From assembly GCA_002293375.1 (NCBI GenBank), contig DBDA01000008.1:62001-126000 (forward strand): DNA of 64,000 nucleotides, read 5' to 3'. The translations under genes were made by a program, and so were the position numbers. This DNA is from Odoribacter sp. UBA944. Lineage in GTDB: Bacteria; Bacteroidota; Bacteroidia; Bacteroidales; Marinifilaceae. The first letter of the stretch is position 1; every line of letters begins with the position of its first letter. The notes below the pieces were generated by a model, which saw only the letters and a program-made list of their open reading frames with translations, did not search any database and was not told the origin of the DNA. Positions 33,714-42,727 of the stretch are shown here, piece by piece.

Positions 33714-34688
33714 ATGAAGAAAGGAGCTATTTCGGAATTTATCACGCATCATTACCGTCATTTCAATGCGGCGGCTCTGGTGGATGCCTCCAAGGGGTAC
33801 GAAGCGCATTTGGAGAAAGGCGGAAAAATGATGCTGGCGATGGCCGGTGCCATGAGTACGGCGGAGTTGGGGTTGTCGCTCGCAGAGATGATCCGGCAGG
33901 ATAAGATCCACATTGTCTCCTGTTCCGCGAACAATTTGGAGGAGGATATCATGAACCTGGTGGCCCACTCCCATTACAGGCGCATTCCGAACTACCGCGA
34001 TCTGACGCCGGAGCAGGAACGGGAGTTGTTGGACAATCACCTGAACCGGGTGACGGATACCTGCATCCCGGAGGAGGAGGCTTTCCGCCGGCTGGAGCGG
34101 CATATTCTGGATATTTGGGTAGCGGCCGACCGGAAGGGGGAACGCTGTCTGCCTTATGAATTTATGTACCGACTGCTCCGCAGCGGGGTGCTGGAGCCCT
34201 ATTACGATATTGATCCCAAGGACAGTTGGGTGCTGGCCGCGTGTGAAAAGAACATCCCGATCGTGGTGCCCGGATGGGAAGACAGCACGATGGGAAATAT
34301 CTTTACAGCCCACGTCATCAAGGGTGATATACAGGCTTCCACTGTCAAAAGCGGTATTGAAACAATGATCTTTCTGACCGAGTGGTACCGGGCCAATTCC
34401 GGTGGAGCCGGGGTCGGTTTTTTTCAGATCGGCGGCGGAATTGCGGGAGATTTCCCGATTTGTGTTGTGCCGATGATGTACCAGGACCTGGGGTGGACGG
34501 ATGTCCCGTTCTGGGCCTATTTCTGCCAGATATCCGACTCCACGACCTCTTACGGCTCTTACTCCGGCGCCGTGCCGAACGAAAAGATCACTTGGGGGAA
34601 GTTAGATATCGATACGCCGAAATTTATCATCGAATCGGACGCTACCATCGTAGCTCCATTGGTTTTTGCCTATGTACTTGGTTGGTAA
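33714..34688 (+). CDS. Deoxyhypusine-synthase-like enzyme, probable homospermidine/spermidine-type synthase
   Basis: A 324-residue NAD-dependent enzyme of the deoxyhypusine synthase family. Bacteria have no eIF5A, so bacterial members are thought to move an aminobutyl group onto a small amine such as putrescine. Conserved features: MLAMAGAMSTAELGLSLAEMI, SCSANNLEEDIMNL, VPGWEDSTMGNIF, GGAGVGFFQIGGGIAGDFP (NAD site) and NEKITWGKL, which carries the catalytic Lys equal to human Lys329. The upstream agmatinase would supply putrescine (or consume agmatine). It is followed 2 bases later by a rhomboid protease gene. The product amine is not determined. Confidence 0.88.
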   Translation: MKKGAISEFITHHYRHFNAAALVDASKGYEAHLEKGGKMMLAMAGAMSTAELGLSLAEMIRQDKIHIVSCSANNLEEDIMNLVAHSHYRRIPNYRDLTPEQERELLDNHLNRVTDTCIPEEEAFRRLERHILDIWVAADRKGERCLPYEFMYRLLRSGVLEPYYDIDPKDSWVLAACEKNIPIVVPGWEDSTMGNIFTAHVIKGDIQASTVKSGIETMIFLTEWYRANSGGAGVGFFQIGGGIAGDFPICVVPMMYQDLGWTDVPFWAYFCQISDSTTSYGSYSGAVPNEKITWGKLDIDTPKFIIESDATIVAPLVFAYVLGW

Positions 34689-34690
34689 TT

Positions 34691-35302
34691 ATGCTGTTGA
34701 CTTATATCATTATTGCCGTAACGGCGGTTGTCTCGTACCTCTGTTTTAAAAACAGGGAGTGGTTGGACCGGTTGTCCATGAATCCTTACCGGGTGGTGCG
34801 CAACGGGGAGTGGTACCGGTTGATCACGCACGGGTTTGTCCACGCGGATACCATGCACCTGTTTGTGAACATGTTTACATATTGGTCTTTTGGCGCTTAC
34901 ATGGAACAGGTATTTCCGTACCTGGGCTTCGGGGCCTGGGCCTATCCGCTCCTCTATTTCGGGGGGATGGCGGCGGCTTCGCTGTACGATCTCGTCCGGC
35001 GCCGGAACGATGAATTTTACTCTTCCATCGGAGCCTCCGGAGCGGTCTCTGCGGTCCTCTTCTGCTCTATTTTCCTGAACCCCACTGAAAAGATCCTGCT
35101 TTTTGCCGTGTTGCCGGTGCCGGGAATTGTTTTTGGTATCCTTTATTTGGTCTACTGCCAATACATGGCCAAACGGGGCGGCGGAAATATCAACCACAAC
35201 GCTCACTTTTACGGCGCCCTCTACGGTTTTATCTTTCCGGTACTGCTCGATCCCTCCCTGCTTCCCCGCTTTTTCGAAAACCTCCGGGGGTTTGGTTTCT
35301 AA
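34691..35302 (+). CDS. Rhomboid family intramembrane serine protease
   Basis: A 203-residue membrane protein with about six helices. The Ser nucleophile is in SIGASGAVSA (GxSG) and the His in INHNAHFYGALYG; the first-loop motif is NPYRVVRNGEWYRLITHGFVH, so the active site is complete. The start ATG at 34691 follows the DHS-like stop codon by 2 bases; longer frames back to 34382 lie inside that gene. Its substrate is unknown, and it is probably only co-transcribed with the polyamine genes. Confidence 0.93.
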   Translation: MLLTYIIIAVTAVVSYLCFKNREWLDRLSMNPYRVVRNGEWYRLITHGFVHADTMHLFVNMFTYWSFGAYMEQVFPYLGFGAWAYPLLYFGGMAAASLYDLVRRRNDEFYSSIGASGAVSAVLFCSIFLNPTEKILLFAVLPVPGIVFGILYLVYCQYMAKRGGGNINHNAHFYGALYGFIFPVLLDPSLLPRFFENLRGFGF

Positions 35303-35713
35303 CAGGGTAATCGCCTGAAAATTTATTTGTGTTTATCGGCCGTTTCGGTGTATTGTCCTTCAGGGAGCTGTGTTTTCGCAACGTTCTCCACGGATACAAT
35401 ACACTTTGAAGCCCTGCCAAAACAGCCTACGTGTTCAGGAAGCATCTATTTTTAATCGTATTCTTGCATATTTTTGCAAGGTTGTTGCATGTAATTCATG
35501 TGTTTTATATATCTTTGCGAGCTTTTGGTCTTTTTTAACAGATCGTGAGCTGCCTGAAAGGTCTGAGAATAGCGCTATTCATACATGCTTCCTGAGCATG
35601 TATCCCTAGAAGGGAAATCAAACATAACCGACAGGTATATTCCTAATTTAAGGTGTGTTTATATATAAGGTGCGTTTTACTAACTGTGTATTATTAACTA
35701 ACAAACAGATTCT
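35303..35713 (+). promoter_or_regulatory. Promoter region and structured leader of the SusC/SusD operon
   Basis: In this 411-base gap there are two -7 boxes: TATTTTTG at 35469-35476 and TATCTTTG at 35510-35517, the latter with TTG 22 bases upstream. The ~195-base leader then has a perfect 14-base palindrome (GAATAGC/GCTATTC, 35567-35580) directly followed by a 9-bp hairpin ATACATGCT/AGCATGTAT (35581-35603). Further upstream, GTGTATTGT and ACAATACAC face each other about 40 bases apart. The leader ends in an AT-rich stretch. No sigma, anti-sigma or two-component gene adjoins, so leader structure may matter for control (inference). Confidence 0.5.
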
Positions 35714-38700
35714 ATGAAAGAAAAACGGTTCATGGAGTTTTTCCCTACAGGGGATAAGCTTCGTAAAATGTTTTTGACGATGAGCGTATTGTTCCTTGCG
35801 TGGGTAGGGGTGTCGGCTCAGGAGTCGATCACCGTGACCGGTCAGGTACTGGACAATACCAAACAGGGAATTCCCGGGGTGACCGTGGCCTTGAAAGGGG
35901 TAGCGGGGGTTGGAGCGGCGACCGATTACGACGGAAAATTCGTATTGAAAATCCCGGCTGCGGAGAATCCGGTGCTGGTCTTTTCGTTTATCGGTATGAA
36001 AACGATAGAGGTTGCCTATGCGGGTAAAGAGATGGTGGTAACCCTGGAGGACGATGCGGAAGTGTTGGAAGCAGTAGTCGTTACCGGTATCTTTGAACGG
36101 AAAGCCGAAAGTTTTACCGGTTCCGTGGCGACTTTCAAGGCGGAAGACCTGAAGATGATTGGGACGTCAAACGTTTTGCAGAGCTTGAAATCGCTGGACC
36201 CCGCTTTCCAAATCACAGCCAACAACCTCTACGGTTCGGACCCCAACCGCCTGCCCGACGTTGACGTCCGGGGAAAGAGCGGTATCGTAGACCCCTCGCT
36301 GGAGTACGAAACCGACCCGAACCAGCCGCTCTTTATTCTGGACGGCATTGAAGTGTCGTTGCAGACCATTGTAGACCTGCCCATGGACCGGCTTGCTTCG
36401 GTGACCATTCTGAAGGACGCTTCGTCTACCGCCATCTACGGTTCGCGGGCGGCCAACGGCGTGATCGTCATGGAGACCGTCCGTCCGCAATCGGGCGAAT
36501 TGCAGATATCCTACGGAGGTTCCCTGAGCGTGGAGTGGCCGGACCTTTCCGACTACAACATGATGAACGCTGCGGAGAAACTCGAATTTGAACGGTTGGC
36601 CGGGGCCTACAGCCCTTCTGTGATTAACGACCCTAAAGAGTTGCTCGATTACAACCGCCTTTACAACGAACGGCTGTACAAGGTGAAGAGCGGCGTAAAT
36701 ACCTATTGGCTGAACGAGCCGGTCCGTACCGGTTTTACACACAAACACAATCTGTTCCTGAGCGGAGGGGACGCCGCTATGGTCTATGGCTTCGGGCTGA
36801 ACTACGCCAATACGCAGGGGGTGATGAAGGAGTCCGGCAACGAGGTAATGGGGCTGAACCTGACCCTCCGGTACCGGAAAGGAGAATTTATGTTTAACAA
36901 CAATTTTACGTTGGAGAACCGTTCCTCCTGGAATCCTCCGGTAGCCTTTTCGGAATATGTTAAAGCCAACCCGTTCCACGAAAAGACACAGCCGGGAGAC
37001 CCCCAACCCTATTTGGGATATGCAGCTATCCTGGGGACTACGGTTGCAGAGGCCAATCCGTTATACAATGCCAGCCAGAACTACCTGAACGGAGGAACCA
37101 CGCTCAGTTTCCGGGAAAATTTCCAGGGAGAGTGGCGCCCCAGCAACGAGATCATGGTTCGGGGCCGGTTGGCGCTTAACAAGAGCATCGGCAAAACGGA
37201 GCTCTTTAAATCCCCCTACCACACGGACTTCCGGAACACCGCCCAAACAGAGAAGGGCCTTTACTCCAAGTCGACCAGAGAGGTAACCAATTACTCCGGT
37301 GATTTTGGCGTTACCTACGCCAAGGTGTTTAACGAAGTGCACAACCTGAATGTCTTTACGCGGGCAGAGTTTCTGGTGGACAAGACCGTAACGGATAGCT
37401 ATACGGTGATCGGGTTTGCGGACGACAACGTCCCCAACCCTTCGTTCGCCAACCAATACCCCACCAGCAGCAAGGCATCGTACAACGAAGTGGAGAAACG
37501 GATGTCCAATTTTATCGGAGTAGTGAACTACATGTACGCCAACCGCTACATGGCAGACTTTTCGTTGCGTTACGACGGGGCTTCCAACTTCGGGTCGAAC
37601 AACCGCTACACCACCACCTGGTCCGCCGGGATCGGCTGGAACGTACACCGGGAAAACTTTATCGGCGACTGGGCGTCGCTGCTGAAGCTGCGTTTCTCTA
37701 TGGGGAACCCGGGAAATGCCAACATGTCCTACTATACGGAAATTTCTTACGTATACGATGCATTGCAGAATCTTTTCGGGACCGGGGTAGATGTGAACAA
37801 CTTCGGTAATGCCAACCTGAAGGGCGAAAAAACTATGGATTACAACGGCGGGTTGGACTTTGCGCTTTCCAACGGGTTCTTTAAAGTGACCGCCGATGTT
37901 TACCGTAAAGTGACCGACCCGGTGATCATTACGGTAAGCCTGCCCCCCTCCACCGGTATGAGTACCCTGCTGACCAACTACGCCAGCAAATCCATCACCG
38001 GGCTGACGCTTAACGCCACCATCACGCCCATCAACCGGCCAAAAGACCAATTGGTGTGGGCGCTGACCTTTAACGGAAGAAGCCAAAAATCCGAATACGG
38101 GGATGTCGACAAAAATCTGGACGCATTGAACGAGCAGTTGCTGCAAAACAGTTCGTTGTCCCGCATCCGGAATGGCAGCAGCGAATTCGATTACTGGGCG
38201 GTGCGTTCCGCCGGTATTGACCCGGCTACGGGAAATGAGGTTTACATCAAAAAAGACGGGAGTTACAGTTTTGATTACGACCAGAACGACGAAGTAGTTG
38301 TTGGCTCCTCTAATCCGACGCTGGAGGGACGTATCGGTACGAACCTGCGCTACAAGGGGTGGACCGTCAACATGGCTTTCCACTACATTTTCGGTGCGGA
38401 TGCGTACAATACCGAATTGCGCTCCCGGATAGAAGGGATAAGCAAGAGCCGGATTTTGAGCGAGAACCAAGACAAAAGGGCTTTGTACGACCGCTGGCAG
38501 AAGCCGGGCGACGTTGCCCGATACCGCCGGATCAATGATCACAGTACGAGTTCGAGGATGACGGACCGCTACCTGCAAAAGAAGAACTGGTTCGCGGGGG
38601 AATCCATTACGGTCGGGTACGACTTTAAGGATCGGCCGTGGCTGGAGAGCGCCGGTATCTCCACCCTTACTTTCAGGGCTTATATGAACGACATATTTAA

Positions 38701-38782
38701 AGTAACCACGATCAAACAGGAGCGCGGGCTGAACTTCCCCTTTGCCCGTTCGGTCTCTTTCTCGATGAACATGACATTTTGA
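35714..38782 (+). CDS. SusC/RagA-type TonB-dependent transporter
   Basis: A 1022-residue outer-membrane importer working with the SusD lid encoded next. A signal peptide ends VGVSAQ, then a carboxypeptidase-regulatory-like domain follows (ITVTGQVLDNTKQGIPGVTV... ATDYDGKF, residues ~38-115). The TonB-box/plug junction is EAVVVTGIFERKAESFTG, with plug segments LFILDGIEVSL and ILKDASSTAIYGSRAANGVI. The 22-strand barrel ends NFPFARSVSFSMNMTF. There is no STN domain, so it is not the FecIR-coupled class. The cargo is unknown; the absence of glycosidases in the operon leaves glycan or peptide open. Confidence 0.96.
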   Translation: MKEKRFMEFFPTGDKLRKMFLTMSVLFLAWVGVSAQESITVTGQVLDNTKQGIPGVTVALKGVAGVGAATDYDGKFVLKIPAAENPVLVFSFIGMKTIEVAYAGKEMVVTLEDDAEVLEAVVVTGIFERKAESFTGSVATFKAEDLKMIGTSNVLQSLKSLDPAFQITANNLYGSDPNRLPDVDVRGKSGIVDPSLEYETDPNQPLFILDGIEVSLQTIVDLPMDRLASVTILKDASSTAIYGSRAANGVIVMETVRPQSGELQISYGGSLSVEWPDLSDYNMMNAAEKLEFERLAGAYSPSVINDPKELLDYNRLYNERLYKVKSGVNTYWLNEPVRTGFTHKHNLFLSGGDAAMVYGFGLNYANTQGVMKESGNEVMGLNLTLRYRKGEFMFNNNFTLENRSSWNPPVAFSEYVKANPFHEKTQPGDPQPYLGYAAILGTTVAEANPLYNASQNYLNGGTTLSFRENFQGEWRPSNEIMVRGRLALNKSIGKTELFKSPYHTDFRNTAQTEKGLYSKSTREVTNYSGDFGVTYAKVFNEVHNLNVFTRAEFLVDKTVTDSYTVIGFADDNVPNPSFANQYPTSSKASYNEVEKRMSNFIGVVNYMYANRYMADFSLRYDGASNFGSNNRYTTTWSAGIGWNVHRENFIGDWASLLKLRFSMGNPGNANMSYYTEISYVYDALQNLFGTGVDVNNFGNANLKGEKTMDYNGGLDFALSNGFFKVTADVYRKVTDPVIITVSLPPSTGMSTLLTNYASKSITGLTLNATITPINRPKDQLVWALTFNGRSQKSEYGDVDKNLDALNEQLLQNSSLSRIRNGSSEFDYWAVRSAGIDPATGNEVYIKKDGSYSFDYDQNDEVVVGSSNPTLEGRIGTNLRYKGWTVNMAFHYIFGADAYNTELRSRIEGISKSRILSENQDKRALYDRWQKPGDVARYRRINDHSTSSRMTDRYLQKKNWFAGESITVGYDFKDRPWLESAGISTLTFRAYMNDIFKVTTIKQERGLNFPFARSVSFSMNMTF

Positions 38783-38806
38783 TCGTAACCGATAATCAGA
38801 AGAAAA

Positions 38807-40240
38807 ATGAAAAAGATAGCAATACTGCTTTTATCCGTTGCGCTGGCTTCCTGCGAAAGCTGGTTGGATGTAAAGGTGACCGACCGTATGCTGGCGGAAG
38901 ATATCTACAAGCTGGAACGGGAAACCAACAAAGCCCTGAACGGCCTCTACCTGCAATTGACGGCGAATTCGCTCTACGCGAGAAACCTCTCCTGCGGCAT
39001 GTTGGATGTGTTGGGACAACGCTGGTATGTACCCGCCGAACACACGTTCAGAGAGCTCCAAACCTATCAATATGAGGAGAGCGCTGCTAAAGGAACGCTC
39101 CAGACCACGTGGTCGGCAGCGTATAAAACAATCGCTAACTGCAACGAATTTTTGGACCAGATTGATAATAACAAGGAGCACTTTACGCAGGCGCATTACC
39201 TGCAATACAGAGGAGAGGCCCTTGCCATACGGACGTTGTTGCATTTTGATATGCTGCGTCTATTCGGCCCGGTATACGGCCCGACCACCCAGGACGAGGA
39301 GGCTGTGCCTTATTACGACCAGGTAGAGCGCTCCCCGGCGGAGTTCAAGACGGCTGCCATGCTGGCGCGGATCCTGTTGAACGATGCCGCCTCCGCCATT
39401 GAATACCTGCAGGAGGACCCGTTCCTTTCCGGGAATCCCAAAAACCCCAATACGGTTAATTTCTTTACGGATTACCGCCACCTCCGCATGAACGTTTACG
39501 CGGCGTGGGTGTTGAAAGCCCGGATCCACCAGTATTTGGGAACGCCGTTGAATATACAGGAGGCGTATCGCATCACCTCCTCGTTGATAAACGGCAGAAA
39601 TCCCGCCGATGCAACCAAAACCTGTAACTTTCCGACGATTATCCGCTTTGTAAACCACAATAATGGAAGTGATGTGGCTGAAAGAATTTACAACGCCGAG
39701 ATCATCTTCGGTATCCACAACCTCAAACGGGAGGATTTGCAAAAAGCTGTTTTCAGCACGGATCTGGAAGACAAAAACATTTTGGGCGCCGGATTGCAGT
39801 ATGTGGATGACATGTACGACAATACGGCCGATATCCGGAGAGGGATGTGGTCGCTCACTGCCGATCGGAATTTCTATCCTTTTCTCCGTTTTACGGGGGG
39901 AATATCGACTAATTTTACCAATCAATTGCAGTGTGTGATCCGTTTGGGCGAGGTGTACCTGATTGCGGCCGAAACGGCCCCGGATGCTGACAGCAGGCGG
40001 GAATATCTGGAAGATTTGCGTCTGAGCAGGGCTTTGGGGGTAGACAATACTGCCGGCTATTCGGACAGTCAATTGGAACAACTGATCGAGGACGAATACA
40101 TTCGGGAGTTTTACGGCGAAGGGCAGTATTTCTACTATGCCAAACGGCACAACCTGGCCGCTATCAAGACGCAGACCGGGAGCCTGGTGGCACCCAAATA
40201 TGTTTTGCCGATTCCCGAATCGGAAATAGATTTAAGGTAA
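38807..40240 (+). CDS. SusD/RagB-type nutrient-binding lipoprotein
   Basis: A 477-residue surface lipoprotein that forms the lid on the SusC channel. The signal ends at lipobox LASC, followed by ESWLDVKVTDRMLAED, the usual SusD N-terminus. The alpha-helical TPR-like body has WSAAYKTIANCNEFLDQI, GEALAIRTLLHFDMLRLFGPVYG and a C-terminal region with RLGEVYLIAAETAP and EYIREFYGEGQYFYYAKRHN. The length is slightly below the family mean. It is 24 bases behind the susC gene. Confidence 0.95.
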   Translation: MKKIAILLLSVALASCESWLDVKVTDRMLAEDIYKLERETNKALNGLYLQLTANSLYARNLSCGMLDVLGQRWYVPAEHTFRELQTYQYEESAAKGTLQTTWSAAYKTIANCNEFLDQIDNNKEHFTQAHYLQYRGEALAIRTLLHFDMLRLFGPVYGPTTQDEEAVPYYDQVERSPAEFKTAAMLARILLNDAASAIEYLQEDPFLSGNPKNPNTVNFFTDYRHLRMNVYAAWVLKARIHQYLGTPLNIQEAYRITSSLINGRNPADATKTCNFPTIIRFVNHNNGSDVAERIYNAEIIFGIHNLKREDLQKAVFSTDLEDKNILGAGLQYVDDMYDNTADIRRGMWSLTADRNFYPFLRFTGGISTNFTNQLQCVIRLGEVYLIAAETAPDADSRREYLEDLRLSRALGVDNTAGYSDSQLEQLIEDEYIREFYGEGQYFYYAKRHNLAAIKTQTGSLVAPKYVLPIPESEIDLR

Positions 40241-40258
40241 TCAGTAACGAATACAATC

Positions 40259-41074
40259 ATGAAAAATACATTATTAGCACTGTTGGCCGGGCTGTTTCTC
40301 TTTTCGTGCTCGGAGGACAAGATCAAAACGTATGACGGAGCGGATTTCATCTATTTTGCGCCCCATGTCGGATTAAATGCAACTGTCTATTGGGATACAA
40401 CCAGTGTATTCTCTTTTGCTTCCTACCCGACGGTTACCGACACAGTAATCCGGGTAGCGGTAAGGACCGGTGGAATGGTCCGCAACTACGACCGCTATTT
40501 TAAGGCGCGGATTACAGGCGGTACGGCTGTGGAAGGGGTGCATTATGAAGCCTTTAGCGATGCAGACCTGGTGATTAAGGCGAACAGCATTAACGGTTTT
40601 ATTCCGCTTCGCGTCTTTATGCAAAATGAGCTGTTGGAAGATGTGGTTGACCTGCAATTGGAGTTGTTGCCGTCGGACGACTTTACGCTCAATTTTACTT
40701 ACAAGTACGGCCGGGAGAGATCCCGTTTGGAGGACACCATCAACATGCTTGCACATACACAATTCCTGACGGCTGCCATACCCAAACCGGCGAACTGGCC
40801 CGATCCGTTGTTGGGCTATTACTCCGTCAATAAATTGTACGAATTTAACCGGGTGAACAATTGGACCATGGAGACCTGGGAAAGGACGGGAGGGCTCACT
40901 GCAACAATAAGGGTTGCCTGCGATCAGTTCATAATGCACCTGAGAACGTACATGGACATGGGACCGGAGGCGGCAATCAGAGACCCCAAATCGGATGCCG
41001 CTTCCCGGGGGTATATGACAACTCCTGAATTGATAGGGTTGGTTGAGGATTGGCCCAATTTGTTGCCCCAATAA
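40259..41074 (+). CDS. DUF4843 surface lipoprotein
   Basis: A 271-residue lipoprotein with signal MKNTLLALLAGLFLFSC and acidic SEDK export residues. The sequence matches DUF4843 in pattern: YDGADFIYFAP, then an Ig-like segment with VIRVAVRTGGMVRNYDRYFKA and EGVHYEAF, and a C-terminal part PANWPDPLLGYYSVNKLYEF. DUF4843 proteins recur directly downstream of SusCD pairs and are assumed to bind substrate at the surface. It lies 18 bases after susD and 22 before the PKD-like gene. Confidence 0.87.
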   Translation: MKNTLLALLAGLFLFSCSEDKIKTYDGADFIYFAPHVGLNATVYWDTTSVFSFASYPTVTDTVIRVAVRTGGMVRNYDRYFKARITGGTAVEGVHYEAFSDADLVIKANSINGFIPLRVFMQNELLEDVVDLQLELLPSDDFTLNFTYKYGRERSRLEDTINMLAHTQFLTAAIPKPANWPDPLLGYYSVNKLYEFNRVNNWTMETWERTGGLTATIRVACDQFIMHLRTYMDMGPEAAIRDPKSDAASRGYMTTPELIGLVEDWPNLLPQ

Positions 41075-41096
41075 TTAATTTTAAAAATGAAAGACG

Positions 41097-42707
41097 ATGA
41101 ATAAGTCAATAATTATATTTGTAGCGGCATTTTGCCTCTTTTCCCTCTTCTCCTGTTACGAGGACAAGGGAGATTACGACTACGATTGGAAAACCGGCGC
41201 CCGTATTATTCCCATGCGGGACACCACTGTAAAAAGAGGGGATACACTCTATTACACGCCGAATGTCAGGGAGGTGGTACTGCATGGGCAAAATACGGAT
41301 ACGCTTTCCTGGGCCCAAATCGATCCGGACAATTACGAATATGCCTGGATCCGTGTCAGGGCCGCTGATGGCCGGCGGGATACCTTGAGCCGGAAGTTCG
41401 ACTTCGGAGAGCCGGTCACGTTATCCGGAGGTGAATACCGGGTCGAATTTTTTGTGACCAGTAAACAAACCGGGGTAGCCGACATCGCCTTCTTTACATT
41501 GACCGTGACCAACAACTACAGATCGGGCATGCTCTTTTTGACAGAGGAGGAGGGAGAGACTTCCGAACTGAATATGTTCGCCAATACGGTGGACGGGCGC
41601 GAAATATGGGAAAGGAACATGCTGGCGTCCGGAGATTTCCCGTACAAGGATGGAAAACCCCTCGGAGTGATGTACCAGCAGTTCCATCTCACGAATGCAG
41701 GCCCCAAAAAGATTTGGGTGCTGACAGAAGATGGATTGGGATGGCTGCACTATGAAAATTTACGCTGGGCGGAAGGTCAGGACCTGGGAACTGTTCCGGG
41801 AGGGGCGCCGGATCTGAAGTTTGCGGGTTTGCGCTTTTACCGTATAGAGAATGCCGCATCAGGCCTGTACGCTTTTTATACGGAAAACGGAGGGGCACGG
41901 ATGATTGGGAACGCCTCCAGTCTGGAGCCGGACATTGCTTTTTTGGGCAGCGCTTCCGAGTCAAACCGCATCCGGATCTCGCCGATGGCTGTGTCTTATC
42001 AAGGTATTGCCGGGAGCATGCACCGTATGACCGTGTTGGTAAACGACGAAACCCACTCCCAATTGCTGGGATTTAATGCGCATTCTATGAACCAAAATGC
42101 CATGGACCGGTTTTGCCACCGGCTTCCGGCAACAGGTTCGGCTATTGGGATGGAGGCGCTCCATTTGCAATCAGTGGAGCCCAACCGGCGGATGTATGCC
42201 GTGATGAAAGATCGTGCCGGTACCTATTGGCGGTTTGCTTTCCAAGGCGCTCGTATGGTGGGGAATTCGAATAAATATTCTCCGGGTTTCACGGATAGCC
42301 TCGAACTGGTGGGAACGGCGGCATTGGGGACCATCAACCACTTTTTTTTGCAACCGAAAAGTGGTATTGTCTACTGCATCATGGCGGATAATAGCATGCG
42401 CTACTACCACGAAGCCTCCAAGGAGTGGAGAGTTGTGGAGATTACCGACCCGGACGGTGTGTTGGAAACAGGAATGCCCGCACCGGCTAATTGGGATCCC
42501 GTACGGATCATCCAGACCGACTGGATCGATTCCGGCCAATTCCCCTGGGCAGGACAGGATGTCGCGCTATTTGTAACATACAGCGAAGAGCATGGCGGAA
42601 ATTTCTACGCGCTCAAGTTCAACCGCGACAACGGGGCCGACGTCAAACTGACCAAAACCATTGCCGATGTCGGCAACGTAAAAAGCATGAGCTATTTTAT
42701 ACCGTAA
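41097..42707 (+). CDS. PKD-like family surface lipoprotein
   Basis: A 536-residue lipoprotein: signal to lipobox FSC, then YEDKGDYDYDW, the usual opening of the Bacteroidetes PKD-like family found with DUF4843 proteins. Residues ~25-150 form the PKD-like part (YEYAWIRVRAADGRRDTLS... YRVEFFVTSKQTGVADIAFF). The remainder shows repeated strands and FLTEEEGETSELNMF. C-terminal TDWIDSGQFPWAGQDVALFV is also family-like. Role: surface binding or presentation of the SusCD cargo (inference). No enzyme motif was seen. Confidence 0.85.
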   Translation: MNKSIIIFVAAFCLFSLFSCYEDKGDYDYDWKTGARIIPMRDTTVKRGDTLYYTPNVREVVLHGQNTDTLSWAQIDPDNYEYAWIRVRAADGRRDTLSRKFDFGEPVTLSGGEYRVEFFVTSKQTGVADIAFFTLTVTNNYRSGMLFLTEEEGETSELNMFANTVDGREIWERNMLASGDFPYKDGKPLGVMYQQFHLTNAGPKKIWVLTEDGLGWLHYENLRWAEGQDLGTVPGGAPDLKFAGLRFYRIENAASGLYAFYTENGGARMIGNASSLEPDIAFLGSASESNRIRISPMAVSYQGIAGSMHRMTVLVNDETHSQLLGFNAHSMNQNAMDRFCHRLPATGSAIGMEALHLQSVEPNRRMYAVMKDRAGTYWRFAFQGARMVGNSNKYSPGFTDSLELVGTAALGTINHFFLQPKSGIVYCIMADNSMRYYHEASKEWRVVEITDPDGVLETGMPAPANWDPVRIIQTDWIDSGQFPWAGQDVALFVTYSEEHGGNFYALKFNRDNGADVKLTKTIADVGNVKSMSYFIP

Positions 42708-42727
42708 ATAATAAAAAAATAACAGCG

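Noticed and set aside
35349..35404. GTGTATTGT / ACAATACAC facing repeats after the rhomboid gene, considered as a terminator
   Set aside because: The arms are about 40 bases apart with no T-tract behind them; mentioned only as part of the SusC upstream region.
37061..38578. 505-codon open frame opposite susC
   Set aside because: Shadow of the barrel-coding region; repetitive Val/Arg/Gly composition and no start context.
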